Assembly (NCBI GenBank): GCA_902545405.1
Contig: CACCFT010000003.1
Location: forward strand, 1 to 64,000
DNA: 64,000 bases
Direction of reading: 5' to 3'
From: an uncultured Pelagibacteraceae bacterium
GTDB taxonomy: Bacteria > Pseudomonadota > Alphaproteobacteria > Pelagibacterales > Pelagibacteraceae
The number at the start of each line of letters is the position of its first letter. Position 1 is the first letter of the stretch. The notes under the pieces are model-generated. The model was not told the origin of the DNA. It did not search any database and saw only the letters and a program-made list of their open reading frames with translations. A program made the translations under genes and the position numbers. This document shows positions 1 to 9,513 of the stretch, in pieces.

Positions 1-2
1 TA

Positions 3-110
3 GGTTTAGCTATAATGAAACATATTATATCTCAACACAGAGGTGACTATGAGATTCTCAGTAAAGTTAATGAAGGTACTGAAATTAAGATATATCTTCC
101 AACAAAATAA
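3..110 (+). CDS. phoR: C-terminal tail of sensor histidine kinase, probably PhoR (truncated by window start)
   Basis: Reads GLAIMKHIISQHRGDYEILSKVNEGTEIKIYLPTK*, a typical HATPase G2-box tail, upstream of pst/phoU/phoB. Confidence 0.75.
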   Translation, partial: GLAIMKHIISQHRGDYEILSKVNEGTEIKIYLPTK

Positions 111-204
111 TTAATTTAAAAAATTGTTTAAAATTAACTCTTATTCAACCAAGATTTAACAAATCTTTTGTTGATTCGTATCTTAGTTTATTTAAAATTA
201 ATTT

Positions 205-813
205 ATGATTAAGATATTACATAGTATTTTAATTATTATTTTTTTTTTAATGTCGATCATTACTAAAAGTAATGCATCAGATATTTCTACAATTTTAAGA
301 AACCAGCAATTAACTGTTTTTGATATTGGTATCTTTAGATTACAGGAAGACTTAAAAAGTGCATATCCTGAAATAAAAAAACATAAAGATGTACCGTATG
401 AAGATATATATATAGATGTTCTCAGTTCCTATTGGAGAAATACAGTAGATTTAATTGTTTCAATTCCAGTAAATGAAAATTTAAAAAAAGAGAACTACAT
501 GTCAGATTCATTGAGATGTCGAAACATATTTAATTCTGTTAGAGATCATTTACTGAGAAATGAAAATATGAGTAATTATAGGTTTACTATGGCGACAAGC
601 TATTTAACATCTATTTTTTCTACTCCTACTAGTTGGCCAAAATGGCGTTATGACCAAAGTGTTCTTGAGGAATTAGTTAATTTGGTAAAACTTGAAGTTG
701 TCTTAAGACCAACCCCAGATCTTGCTTTTAAGGATAACGTAAATCCAGTTTCATGCAAAGGTGGTCTAGAAACTGAAAATAGTGAGATTATTGTCTCAAT
801 GAAATACAACTAA
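205..813 (+). CDS. Hypothetical secreted protein
   Basis: 202-aa ORF with N-terminal hydrophobic signal-like segment; lies between phoR tail and pstS. Confidence 0.6.
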   Translation: MIKILHSILIIIFFLMSIITKSNASDISTILRNQQLTVFDIGIFRLQEDLKSAYPEIKKHKDVPYEDIYIDVLSSYWRNTVDLIVSIPVNENLKKENYMSDSLRCRNIFNSVRDHLLRNENMSNYRFTMATSYLTSIFSTPTSWPKWRYDQSVLEELVNLVKLEVVLRPTPDLAFKDNVNPVSCKGGLETENSEIIVSMKYN

Positions 814-834
814 AAAGTTAGGTTTTTAACAAAA

Positions 835-853
835 CTGTAATAATTCTGTAATA
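835..853 (+). promoter_or_regulatory. Putative Pho box upstream of pstS
   Basis: CTGTAATAATTCTGTAATA: two CTGTAAT-type half repeats with 11-bp period, resembling the PhoB consensus CTGTCATAWAWCTGTCAY. Confidence 0.7.
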
Positions 854-922
854 TTAAAGATTCAATAAATTTATACGAGTCAGGCATCTTTTAATTAATA
901 AATAACGAAAGGATTAAAGATA

Positions 923-1954
923 ATGAAAAAACTAACTATAGTGATTGCTTCTTTAGTTGCTCTATCAATAGCAACTGTTGCTCAAGCAAGAGATCAAATT
1001 AAGATAGTTGGTTCGTCTACAGTATTCCCTTACGCGACTGTTGTTGCTGAAAGATTTGGTGGTTCAGGATTCAAAACTCCTGTAATCGAGTCGACTGGTA
1101 CTGGTGGAGGAGCTAAACTATTCTGTGCTGGTGTTGGTGAGCAACATCCAGATATTACAAATGCATCAAGAGCTATGAAAGACAAAGAGAAAGCCCTATG
1201 TAAGAAAAATGGTGTAAATGATATTGTTGAGATCGTAATTGGTAACGATGGTATTACATTAGCTTACAGCAAAGATGCAAAACCAGTAAACTTTACTAAA
1301 GAACAATTATATTTAGCATTAGCTGCTCATACAGTAGTTGATGGTAAGTTAGTTCCAAATATTTATAAAACTTGGGACCAAATTGACCCTAGCTTACCAA
1401 AACAAAAAATTTCAGTAATGATCCCACCAGGAACATCAGGAACTAGAGATGCTTGGAATTCTTTAGTAATGAAAAAAGGTATGACTAAAGAAGCTAAAGC
1501 TCTTTATAAAGCAGGTTTTGAAGCTGGAAATAAAAAATACAAAAAACCACAAAAACTTTACAGAGAAGATGGAGCTGCTATTGAAGTAGGAGAAAACGAT
1601 AGTTTAATCATCCAAAAGTTAACTCAAGATAAAGATATGTTTGGTTTCTTTGGTTTCAGCTATTTCTTAGCTGCTAAAGATAAATTACAAGCTGCTAGCA
1701 TAGATGGTGGACAACCCTCTCTAGCGAGTATTCAAGACTACAGTTATGCAGTTGCAAGACCATTATTTTTCTATGTGAAAAAAGCTCACGTTGGAGTAAT
1801 CCCAGGATTACATGAGTTTGTGAAAGAATTCACAACTAAGAAAGCTATTGGAAAAGGTGGTTACTTAGCAGATATTGGTTTAGTTCCATTAGATTCTAAG
1901 TTGTATAAAACAACTAGAACTAATGCTACGAAGCTAGTTGCTATGGGTAATTAA
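923..1954 (+). CDS. pstS: Phosphate ABC transporter substrate-binding protein PstS
   Basis: KIVGSSTVFPYATVVAERF...ESTGTGGGAKLFC...PPGTSGTRDAW motifs; signal peptide. Confidence 0.95.
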   Translation: MKKLTIVIASLVALSIATVAQARDQIKIVGSSTVFPYATVVAERFGGSGFKTPVIESTGTGGGAKLFCAGVGEQHPDITNASRAMKDKEKALCKKNGVNDIVEIVIGNDGITLAYSKDAKPVNFTKEQLYLALAAHTVVDGKLVPNIYKTWDQIDPSLPKQKISVMIPPGTSGTRDAWNSLVMKKGMTKEAKALYKAGFEAGNKKYKKPQKLYREDGAAIEVGENDSLIIQKLTQDKDMFGFFGFSYFLAAKDKLQAASIDGGQPSLASIQDYSYAVARPLFFYVKKAHVGVIPGLHEFVKEFTTKKAIGKGGYLADIGLVPLDSKLYKTTRTNATKLVAMGN

Positions 1955-1980
1955 TTATTACTCTGTTAACAAATAATTAA

Positions 1981-2010
1981 AAAGGGGGTCTTTTTAGACC
2001 CCTTTTTTTT
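1981..2010 (+). terminator. Rho-independent terminator/attenuator between pstS and pstC
   Basis: GGGGTCT-TTTT-AGACCCC stem (1985-1991/1996-2002) followed by an 8-T run. Confidence 0.8.
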
Positions 2011-2045
2011 GAAATAAGAGTAAAGTCCTCAATAAAGGAGATTCT

Positions 2046-3431
2046 TTGAACTTAATATTGTTTACATTTATTGTTCTTCTGGGTTTCACAAGTTATTATT
2101 TTGGACGTAGAAAAGCATATACAATTCAATCTACAAATAAAAGATTAACTGCATTACCACAATTTTATGGTTATTATCTTGCAATTTGGTGTGCAATACC
2201 AGCTTTTATAATTTTTTCTTTATGGGCAATTTTTGAGCCCACAATTGTAAAATTATTAATCTTAAGTGATTATTCAAATCAAGGCTATCTTGATGATGAA
2301 TTAAATTTAATTTACGAAAAAACAAAAGCATTGTCTCGAGGACAATTTACCGGAGAAATTACACCTTTTATTGAAGCTTCCGCTGAAAAATATTTAAGTC
2401 TTCGATCAATAGCTCAAAGTTCAAAAGCTGTTATAGTATTATCTATAATTATTGCCTCTGTTGCTTACGCTTATAAAAAAATTTCATCTAATTCTAGAAC
2501 AAGAGAACCAGTTGAAAAATTTTTGAAAGCAGTTTTATTTACAGCTTCTTTAGCTGCAATATTAACTACTGTTGGAATAGTATTTTCACTTATATTTCAA
2601 ACTATAGATTTTTTTAAAGTAATTCCATTATTTGATTTTGTCTTTGGAACTCATTGGTATCCTGCAAAAGCTTTTGTTAGAGATTCTTCAGAGGCTTTAG
2701 ATCCGACAATGTACTCCGATACTTTTGGAGCAGTCCCTATTTTTGCTGGTACTTTTTTTATTGCTTTCATAGCTATGTGTGTTGCTATTCCTATTGGACT
2801 AATGAGTGGAATTTATTTGGCTGAGTATGCATCAGTTAAAGTTAGACAATACGCAAAACCTTTAATTGAAATTTTAGCTGGTATACCAACAGTTGTTTAT
2901 GGATTTTTTGCTGCTCTAACAGTTGGACCTTTTTTAAAGGAAATAGGTAATAGCATGGGTTTAGACGTTTCAGCTGAAAGCGCTTTAGCGGCAGGCGGAG
3001 TAATGGGCATTATGATTATACCATTCATTTCAAGTTTAAGTGACGATGTGATTACAAGTGTACCTCAAAGTTTAAGAGATGGAAGTTATGCCATGGGAGC
3101 AACCAAATCAGAAACAATAAAAAAAGTTATTTTTCCTGCAGCATTGCCTGGTATAGTTGGATCTATTTTGCTTGGTGTTTCAAGAGCAATTGGAGAAACA
3201 ATGATAGTTGTTATGGCCTCTGGTTTAGCTGCTAATTTAACTTTAAATCCATTAGAATCTACTTCAACAATTACAGCGCAAATTGTTGTAATATTAATTG
3301 GAGATCAAGCTTTTGGCGACCCAAAAACGCAAGCTGCATTTGCTTTAGGTATGTCATTATTTTTAGTAACGCTCTGTTTGAATATTGTGGCCTTAAGAGT
3401 AGTTAAAAAATATAGAGAAAAATATGAATAA
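2046..3431 (+). CDS. pstC: Phosphate ABC transporter permease PstC (TTG start)
   Basis: Permease with EAA-like motif; operon position after pstS. Confidence 0.9.
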   Translation: MNLILFTFIVLLGFTSYYFGRRKAYTIQSTNKRLTALPQFYGYYLAIWCAIPAFIIFSLWAIFEPTIVKLLILSDYSNQGYLDDELNLIYEKTKALSRGQFTGEITPFIEASAEKYLSLRSIAQSSKAVIVLSIIIASVAYAYKKISSNSRTREPVEKFLKAVLFTASLAAILTTVGIVFSLIFQTIDFFKVIPLFDFVFGTHWYPAKAFVRDSSEALDPTMYSDTFGAVPIFAGTFFIAFIAMCVAIPIGLMSGIYLAEYASVKVRQYAKPLIEILAGIPTVVYGFFAALTVGPFLKEIGNSMGLDVSAESALAAGGVMGIMIIPFISSLSDDVITSVPQSLRDGSYAMGATKSETIKKVIFPAALPGIVGSILLGVSRAIGETMIVVMASGLAANLTLNPLESTSTITAQIVVILIGDQAFGDPKTQAAFALGMSLFLVTLCLNIVALRVVKKYREKYE

Positions 3432-4692
3432 AAATAAAGAACAATTATTAAATAAAAGATATAAAGCTGAAAAGAGATTTCGATTATACGGTCAAAGTGC
3501 AATTTTTATGGCACTTTTATTTTTAACAATCTTTATTTTTAAAATTTTTTCGACAGGCTATTCAGCCTTTCAAAAAACTTGGCTTATTGTTCCAGTTACT
3601 TTTGATGCTGAATTAATGATGTTAGAGCAAAATCCTTCTAAAGAGGATTTAAATGATGCTGATTATTACGATATAGCATTAAAATCAATGGCTGATTTGG
3701 ATCCAAATGCTAATGAGGATCAAGAAAATGAGCTGAAGAGAATGGTCTCTTACTTTTTCGAAAGAGAGATTAAAAGGGAACTTTTAAACGACCCTTCATT
3801 AATTGGAAAAACTAAAGATGTTTATTTAACTGCCTCAGATGATTTAGATCAAGTATTTAAAGGCAATTATCCAAGAGATTTACCTGAAGATCAAAGAAGA
3901 GTTACGGATTATCAATTAAAGATTTTTGATCAACTTGTAGAACTAGGAAAAGTTGAAAGTAAATTCAATTTAAGTTTTTTTACATATCCTGATTCAAGAG
4001 AAGCTGAATTAGCTGGTATAGCAAGTTCATTTATGGGATCAATATTTTCTATACTTGTTTGTTTAATGATAGCTTTTCCTGTAGCAGTTCTAGCAGCTAT
4101 TTATTTAGAGGAATTTGCTCCTAAAAACAGATTTACTGATTTTATTGAGGTAAATATAAATAATTTAGCAGCAGTACCTTCAATTGTTTTTGGTCTTTTA
4201 GGACTGGGTATTTTACTTGCTGTATTTCAATTACCTAGGTCAACACCTCTAGTCGGTGGAATAACTTTATCGTTGATGACTTTACCAACAATTATTATTG
4301 CTTGTAGAGCATCTTTAAAAGCAGTTCCTCCAAGTATAAGAGAGGCAGCACTTGCAATGGGTGCTAGTAAAATGCAAACTACAATGCATCATACAGTTCC
4401 GTTATCTATGCCAGGGACTTTATCCGGTACAATAATTGGTTTGGCCCAAGCTTTAGGCGAAACCGCACCTTTGATATTGATTGGCATGGTGGCTTTTGTA
4501 AATACAATACCAGGATCTCCTTTAGATCCAGCTGCAAGTTTGCCAGTGCAAATTTATATTTGGGCAGAGAGCGCTGAAAGAGGTTTTGTCGAGAAAGTTT
4601 CTGCCTGTATTATGGTTCTATTAGGATTTTTAGTTATAATGAACTTATTTGCACAAATAATTAGACATAAATTTGAAAAAAAATGGAGTTAA
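3424..4692 (+). CDS. pstA: Phosphate ABC transporter permease PstA
   Basis: Permease sequence; [14 protein letters not shown] motif; operon context. Confidence 0.9.
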   Translation: MNKNKEQLLNKRYKAEKRFRLYGQSAIFMALLFLTIFIFKIFSTGYSAFQKTWLIVPVTFDAELMMLEQNPSKEDLNDADYYDIALKSMADLDPNANEDQENELKRMVSYFFEREIKRELLNDPSLIGKTKDVYLTASDDLDQVFKGNYPRDLPEDQRRVTDYQLKIFDQLVELGKVESKFNLSFFTYPDSREAELAGIASSFMGSIFSILVCLMIAFPVAVLAAIYLEEFAPKNRFTDFIEVNINNLAAVPSIVFGLLGLGILLAVFQLPRSTPLVGGITLSLMTLPTIIIACRASLKAVPPSIREAALAMGASKMQTTMHHTVPLSMPGTLSGTIIGLAQALGETAPLILIGMVAFVNTIPGSPLDPAASLPVQIYIWAESAERGFVEKVSACIMVLLGFLVIMNLFAQIIRHKFEKKWS

Positions 4693-4693
4693 G

Positions 4694-5449
4694 ATGATAA
4701 AGATAAATTCAAAAAATGTAGATGTTTTCTATGGAAAAAAACAAGCTCTATTCAATATAAATTTAGATATTGAAGAAAATCAAGTTACAGCACTGATTGG
4801 GCCTTCAGGTTGTGGTAAATCTACTTTTTTAAGATGTCTAAACCGAATGAATGACGTTATTGATATATGTAGAGTAAAAGGGCAGATTATAATTAATGAT
4901 TTTAATATCAATGATAAAAGTTGTGATGTTGTTAGATTAAGAGAAAAAATTGGTATGGTTTTTCAAAAACCAAATCCTTTTCCTAAAACTATTTATGAAA
5001 ATATTTCTTATGGTCCAACAATTCATGGTATGGCTCAATCAAAGAATGAAATGGATGAAATAGTTGAAACTAGCTTAAAAAAGGCAGCATTATGGGAAGA
5101 GGTGAAAGATAGACTTCATGAACCAGGTACTGGTTTGTCTGGTGGTCAACAACAAAGATTATGTATAGCAAGGGCAATTTCAGTTAAACCTGAAGTTATT
5201 CTAATGGACGAGCCTTGTTCTGCTTTAGATCCTATTGCTACAGCTCAAATAGAAGAACTAATTGATGAGTTAAAAAAAGACCATACTATTATAATAGTCA
5301 CTCACTCAATGGCACAAGCTGCAAGAGTTTCTCAAAATACAGGTTTTTTTCACCTTGGAGAATTGATAGAACATGGTTCTACTGATAAAATATTTAAGAA
5401 TCCAGAAAACAAAAAAACTCAGGATTATATCACAGGGAGGTTTGGATAA
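4694..5449 (+). CDS. pstB: Phosphate ABC transporter ATP-binding protein PstB
   Basis: Walker [24 protein letters not shown], Walker B; start chosen at ATG 4694 rather than the overlapping ATG at 4673. Confidence 0.93.
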   Translation: MIKINSKNVDVFYGKKQALFNINLDIEENQVTALIGPSGCGKSTFLRCLNRMNDVIDICRVKGQIIINDFNINDKSCDVVRLREKIGMVFQKPNPFPKTIYENISYGPTIHGMAQSKNEMDEIVETSLKKAALWEEVKDRLHEPGTGLSGGQQQRLCIARAISVKPEVILMDEPCSALDPIATAQIEELIDELKKDHTIIIVTHSMAQAARVSQNTGFFHLGELIEHGSTDKIFKNPENKKTQDYITGRFG

Positions 5450-6156
5450 TGACCGAAGCACCACATACAGTAAAGTCTTACGAAGAAGAGCTTAAAAATT
5501 TAAATAGCAATATAATTAAAATGGGTGGATTTTGTGAAGAAGCTTTGGGTAAAGCTATTCAAGCAATTACTACAAGAAATAGTGATAATGCTGAGGCAGT
5601 AATTAAAGATGATGAAAAAATTGATAAATTTGAGACTTTAATTGAACAGCAAGTAGTAAATTTAATTGCTTTAAGACAACCTATGGCCATAGATCTTAGA
5701 GAAACAGTCACTGCTTTAAAGATATCTTCTGACCTTGAGAGAATAGGTGATTTAGCAAAAAATATTTCTAAAAGAACTCTTTTGTTAAATGAAAATTTAC
5801 CAAAAAATTTAGTAGATGCTATTATAAGAGTATCTTCGGATGCTCAAAAACAATTGAAATCAATATTAGATGCATATTTAGAAAGATCTTCGAGTATGGC
5901 AATTAATGTATGGGAAAGCGACGAACAAATTGATGATTTAACAAATTTATGCATGCAAGAAGTGATTAGATATTTAAAAGATAACGAAAATAACTTAAGT
6001 GATGGAACCCACTTATTATTTGTAACTAAAAATATAGAGAGAATAGGTGATCATACAACCAACATTGCTGAGCAAGTATATTATTTAGTTAAGGGAGAAT
6101 ATCTAGAGGGTGATCGACCAAAAGGCACAGAACCTATTGTTACTGGAGAAAAGTAA
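5449..6156 (+). CDS. phoU: Phosphate signalling complex protein PhoU
   Basis: PhoU repeats; context. Confidence 0.92.
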   Translation: MTEAPHTVKSYEEELKNLNSNIIKMGGFCEEALGKAIQAITTRNSDNAEAVIKDDEKIDKFETLIEQQVVNLIALRQPMAIDLRETVTALKISSDLERIGDLAKNISKRTLLLNENLPKNLVDAIIRVSSDAQKQLKSILDAYLERSSSMAINVWESDEQIDDLTNLCMQEVIRYLKDNENNLSDGTHLLFVTKNIERIGDHTTNIAEQVYYLVKGEYLEGDRPKGTEPIVTGEK

Positions 6157-6159
6157 AAT

Positions 6160-6843
6160 ATGTCGGCTCACATTTTTATAGCTGAGGACGAGGCTGCTAT
6201 AATAACTCTACTAAAGTATAACCTTGAAAAAGAGGGTTACAAAGTAAGTTTCTGTGAAAATGGTGAAGATGCGCTTAAACAAATTAAAGATAAGCTTCCT
6301 GACTTAATATTAATGGATTGGATGTTGCCCGATTTGTCAGGCGTTGAAATATGTAAAAATTTAAAAAAAGACAAAAAGCATAATGACATACCAGTAATAA
6401 TGTTAACAGCAAAAGGCGAGGAAGAGGACAAATTAAGAGCTTTTGATACAGGTGCAGATGATTATGTAACAAAACCATTTAGTCAAAAAGAACTTAATGC
6501 AAGAATTAAATCTTTACTCAGAAGATCAAAACCACAATCCACCGTTGATGTTGTTGAGTTTACAGATCTAAAAATAGATAGAATAACAAAAAGAGTTTAT
6601 AGAAATAACATTGAAATATCTCTAGGACCTACAGAATTTAAATTATTAGATTTTTTTATCAAAAATCCAAAAAGAGTATATTCAAGAGAACAACTCTTAA
6701 ACAATGTTTGGGGAGAAAATATTTACGTTGAAACTAGAACTGTCGATGTGCATATCAGAAGATTAAGACAGGCTATTAATATAGACAATACTAAGCCTTT
6801 AATTAGAACTGTAAGATCAGCAGGTTATTCTTTAGAATCTTGA
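6160..6843 (+). CDS. phoB: Phosphate regulon response regulator PhoB
   Basis: Receiver domain plus winged-helix output (VDVHIRRLRQ...TVRSAGYSLE). Confidence 0.93.
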   Translation: MSAHIFIAEDEAAIITLLKYNLEKEGYKVSFCENGEDALKQIKDKLPDLILMDWMLPDLSGVEICKNLKKDKKHNDIPVIMLTAKGEEEDKLRAFDTGADDYVTKPFSQKELNARIKSLLRRSKPQSTVDVVEFTDLKIDRITKRVYRNNIEISLGPTEFKLLDFFIKNPKRVYSREQLLNNVWGENIYVETRTVDVHIRRLRQAINIDNTKPLIRTVRSAGYSLES

Positions 6844-7349
6844 AGGTCTTTAGGTCTAGTAAATTCTTTAATTAAACCATTTCCATCTAATTTATTCCAT
6901 TCATTAAAATCAAAATAAATTTTTGCAAATGCCGATGTCGGAAATTTGTAGTTTAATAATTTAAAATGGTTGTTGTTGTGATTTTTTGTCAGTGATCGTA
7001 TTAGATTTCTAACAGTAGGTTCATGGTTAATTAAAAGCACTGATTTATATTTTTTTGGTATTTTTTTTATTATATCTATAATTTTATCTTCACTTGATAA
7101 GTATAATTTTTTTGAAGAAATAATTTTTTTTGGTTTATCTATTTTTTTTAATAAAATTTTTAGGGTTTTCTTTGTTCTTTTTGATGATGAAAGTAATATG
7201 TAATCAAACTTATAATTGTTTTTAACAAAAAATTCACAAATCTTTTTTGCATTTTTCTCGCCACGCTTACTTAATGGTCTTTCATGATCATCAAGATTTG
7301 GGTGGTCCCAGCTAGATTTTGCATGACGCATAACGTATAATTTAAGCAT
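6825..7349 (-). CDS. sixA: SixA-like phosphohistidine phosphatase (histidine phosphatase family)
   Basis: MLKLYVMRHAKSSWDHPNLDDHERPLSKRGEKNA (RHG motif); start trimmed to ATG at 7349; 3' end overlaps phoB convergently. Confidence 0.85.
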   Translation of the reverse strand: MLKLYVMRHAKSSWDHPNLDDHERPLSKRGEKNAKKICEFFVKNNYKFDYILLSSSKRTKKTLKILLKKIDKPKKIISSKKLYLSSEDKIIDIIKKIPKKYKSVLLINHEPTVRNLIRSLTKNHNNNHFKLLNYKFPTSAFAKIYFDFNEWNKLDGNGLIKEFTRPKDLQDSKE

Positions 7350-7362
7350 AAATTTTAAATAT

Positions 7363-9513
7363 ATGACTGCATTAAAAAAACAAGATAAAGAAACACTAAA
7401 ATCTAAATACATAAATAGAGAGCTGTCTTGGCTAAAATTCAACGACAGAGTTCTTCTTGAGGCCCAAAATTTTGAAAATCCTCTTTATGAAAGAATTAAA
7501 TTTTTATCTATAGCTGGATCAAATTTAGATGAATTTTTCATGGTTCGTGTTGCAGGTTTATATAGTCAAATCAAACAAGATGTAGATTCACTTAGTTCTG
7601 ATGGTCTTACTCCTGATGAACAAATGAGTGAAGTTATTTTGGAAACAAATAATCTTCTTAATAAACAAAATAAAATATTTAGAGATTTAATTCTTCAATT
7701 AAAAAAAGCAAATATAAGTATAGTTAAACCTGAAAATTTAAGTAAAACTGAACAAAAAAGATTATTTAAAATTTTTAATGAAGAAATTTACCCTCTGCTA
7801 ACCCCATCAGCAATAGACCCAGCTCATCCCTTTCCATTTATTGCAAATCAAGGAAGAGCATTAGTTATGAGATTAAATAAGAAAAATAAAAAAAGGACCT
7901 TAAATGCAATAATAGTAATTCCAAAAGCTTTATCAAGATTTATTGAAATAGATGGAAATAAAAGTTTTAAAAAATTTTTAATTATAGATGATGTTATAAG
8001 TTTTTTTGCCTCTGAAATATTTCCTGATCATGATTTAGATAAAAAAATGTTATTTAGAGTTATAAGAGATAGTGATGTAGAAATTCAAGAGGAGGCCGAA
8101 GATTTAGTAAGATCTTTTGAATTGGCTTTAAAAAGAAGAAGAACAGGTGACATAGTACGTTTAGAAATTTTAAAAAATAGTAATAATGACTTAATTAAGT
8201 TTATAACCAATAAGTTAAACGTAAAATCTGAATACATCTATGAAATTGAAGGCATTGTTGGAATTCAAGATATAGACCAAGTTTGTAAAATTAAAAATTC
8301 TAAATTAAGATTTAAAAATTTTAATCCCAGGGAGGTTGAGAGATTAAAGGAGTTTAATAATAATTTTTTTGATACTATAAAAAAAAAAGATTTAATAGTT
8401 CATCACCCTTTTGAAACATTTGATGCTGTCGTTGAGTTTTTAAATCAAGCTGCATATGATAAAAAAGTTATAGCAATTAAACAAACTCTATACAGAACAA
8501 CGCTAGATTCTCCAATTGTTAAAGCCTTAATAACAGCAGCTGAAAATGGAAAGACAGTAACCGCTTTAATAGAGATCAAAGCAAGATTTGATGAAGAAGC
8601 AAATATTCAACTTTCAAGAAGTTTAGAAAATGCAGGAATTCAAATAGTTTATGGTTTTGCAAAATATAAAACACATGCAAAATCATCTTTAATATTAAGA
8701 AAAGAGCAGGGAAAAATTCAAACTTATATACATCTGGGAACTGGTAATTATCACCCAGTTAATGCAAAAATTTATACTGACTTATCTTTATTTAGCTCTG
8801 ATAAAAAAATAGCAACTGATGTGGAAAAATTTTTTAATTATGTAACTGGTTATTCAAAACCACGAAATCTTAGTAAAATATCTATATCACCAATTAATCT
8901 TAGGGAAACCTTGAACAAATGTATTGCTAACGAGATAACAAATGTCAAAAAAGGTAAAAAAGGTGAAATATGGGCCAAAATGAATTCCTTGGTAGATCCA
9001 GCGATAATTGATAAATTTTACGAAGCTTCAAATGCTGGAGTAAAGATATTTTTATTTGTAAGAGGTGTTTGTTGTTTAAGACCTGGAGTTAAAGATAAAT
9101 CTGAAAATATAATAGTTAAAAGCATGATTGGAAGATTTTTGGAACACTCAAGAATTTATTGTTTTGCAAATGGAAAAACAATGCCTAGTAGAGATGCAAA
9201 AGTTTTTATTTCATCAGCAGATTTAATGCCAAGAAATTTAAATCGAAGAGTAGAACTTCTAGTTCCAATTGAAAACCAAACAGTCCACGAACAAGTTCTT
9301 GATCAAATTATGTTAGCTAATTATTTAGATAAAAAACAAAGTTGGGAACTTGATGCTAGTGGAAATTATAAAAAAATTAAATATAGTGAAAATGATTCTT
9401 TTTCAGCCCATGATTATTTTATGAATAATCCTAGTTTATCTGGAAGAGGTAAAGCTAAATTAAAAATGAAACCAAAAAAATTAAATTTAAGATTAATTAA
9501 AAGTGCAAATTAA
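7363..9513 (+). CDS. ppk: Polyphosphate kinase 1
   Basis: NRELSWLKFNDRVLLEA, DPAHPFPFIANQGRAL, KTHAKSSLI motifs. Confidence 0.95.
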   Translation: MTALKKQDKETLKSKYINRELSWLKFNDRVLLEAQNFENPLYERIKFLSIAGSNLDEFFMVRVAGLYSQIKQDVDSLSSDGLTPDEQMSEVILETNNLLNKQNKIFRDLILQLKKANISIVKPENLSKTEQKRLFKIFNEEIYPLLTPSAIDPAHPFPFIANQGRALVMRLNKKNKKRTLNAIIVIPKALSRFIEIDGNKSFKKFLIIDDVISFFASEIFPDHDLDKKMLFRVIRDSDVEIQEEAEDLVRSFELALKRRRTGDIVRLEILKNSNNDLIKFITNKLNVKSEYIYEIEGIVGIQDIDQVCKIKNSKLRFKNFNPREVERLKEFNNNFFDTIKKKDLIVHHPFETFDAVVEFLNQAAYDKKVIAIKQTLYRTTLDSPIVKALITAAENGKTVTALIEIKARFDEEANIQLSRSLENAGIQIVYGFAKYKTHAKSSLILRKEQGKIQTYIHLGTGNYHPVNAKIYTDLSLFSSDKKIATDVEKFFNYVTGYSKPRNLSKISISPINLRETLNKCIANEITNVKKGKKGEIWAKMNSLVDPAIIDKFYEASNAGVKIFLFVRGVCCLRPGVKDKSENIIVKSMIGRFLEHSRIYCFANGKTMPSRDAKVFISSADLMPRNLNRRVELLVPIENQTVHEQVLDQIMLANYLDKKQSWELDASGNYKKIKYSENDSFSAHDYFMNNPSLSGRGKAKLKMKPKKLNLRLIKSAN

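Noticed and set aside
146-173. Hairpin AAGATTT-AAC-AAATCTT after phoR
   Set aside because: Perfect but A/T-rich 7-bp stem with only a short T run; could be a weak terminator, not strong enough to list.
3305-3502. Short opposite-strand ORFs inside core genes (3305-3502, 6237-6431, 6284-6478, 14040-14309, 27694-27984, 32358-32789, 54662-54901 and similar)
   Set aside because: Overlap well-supported conserved CDSs on the other strand; no independent coding evidence.
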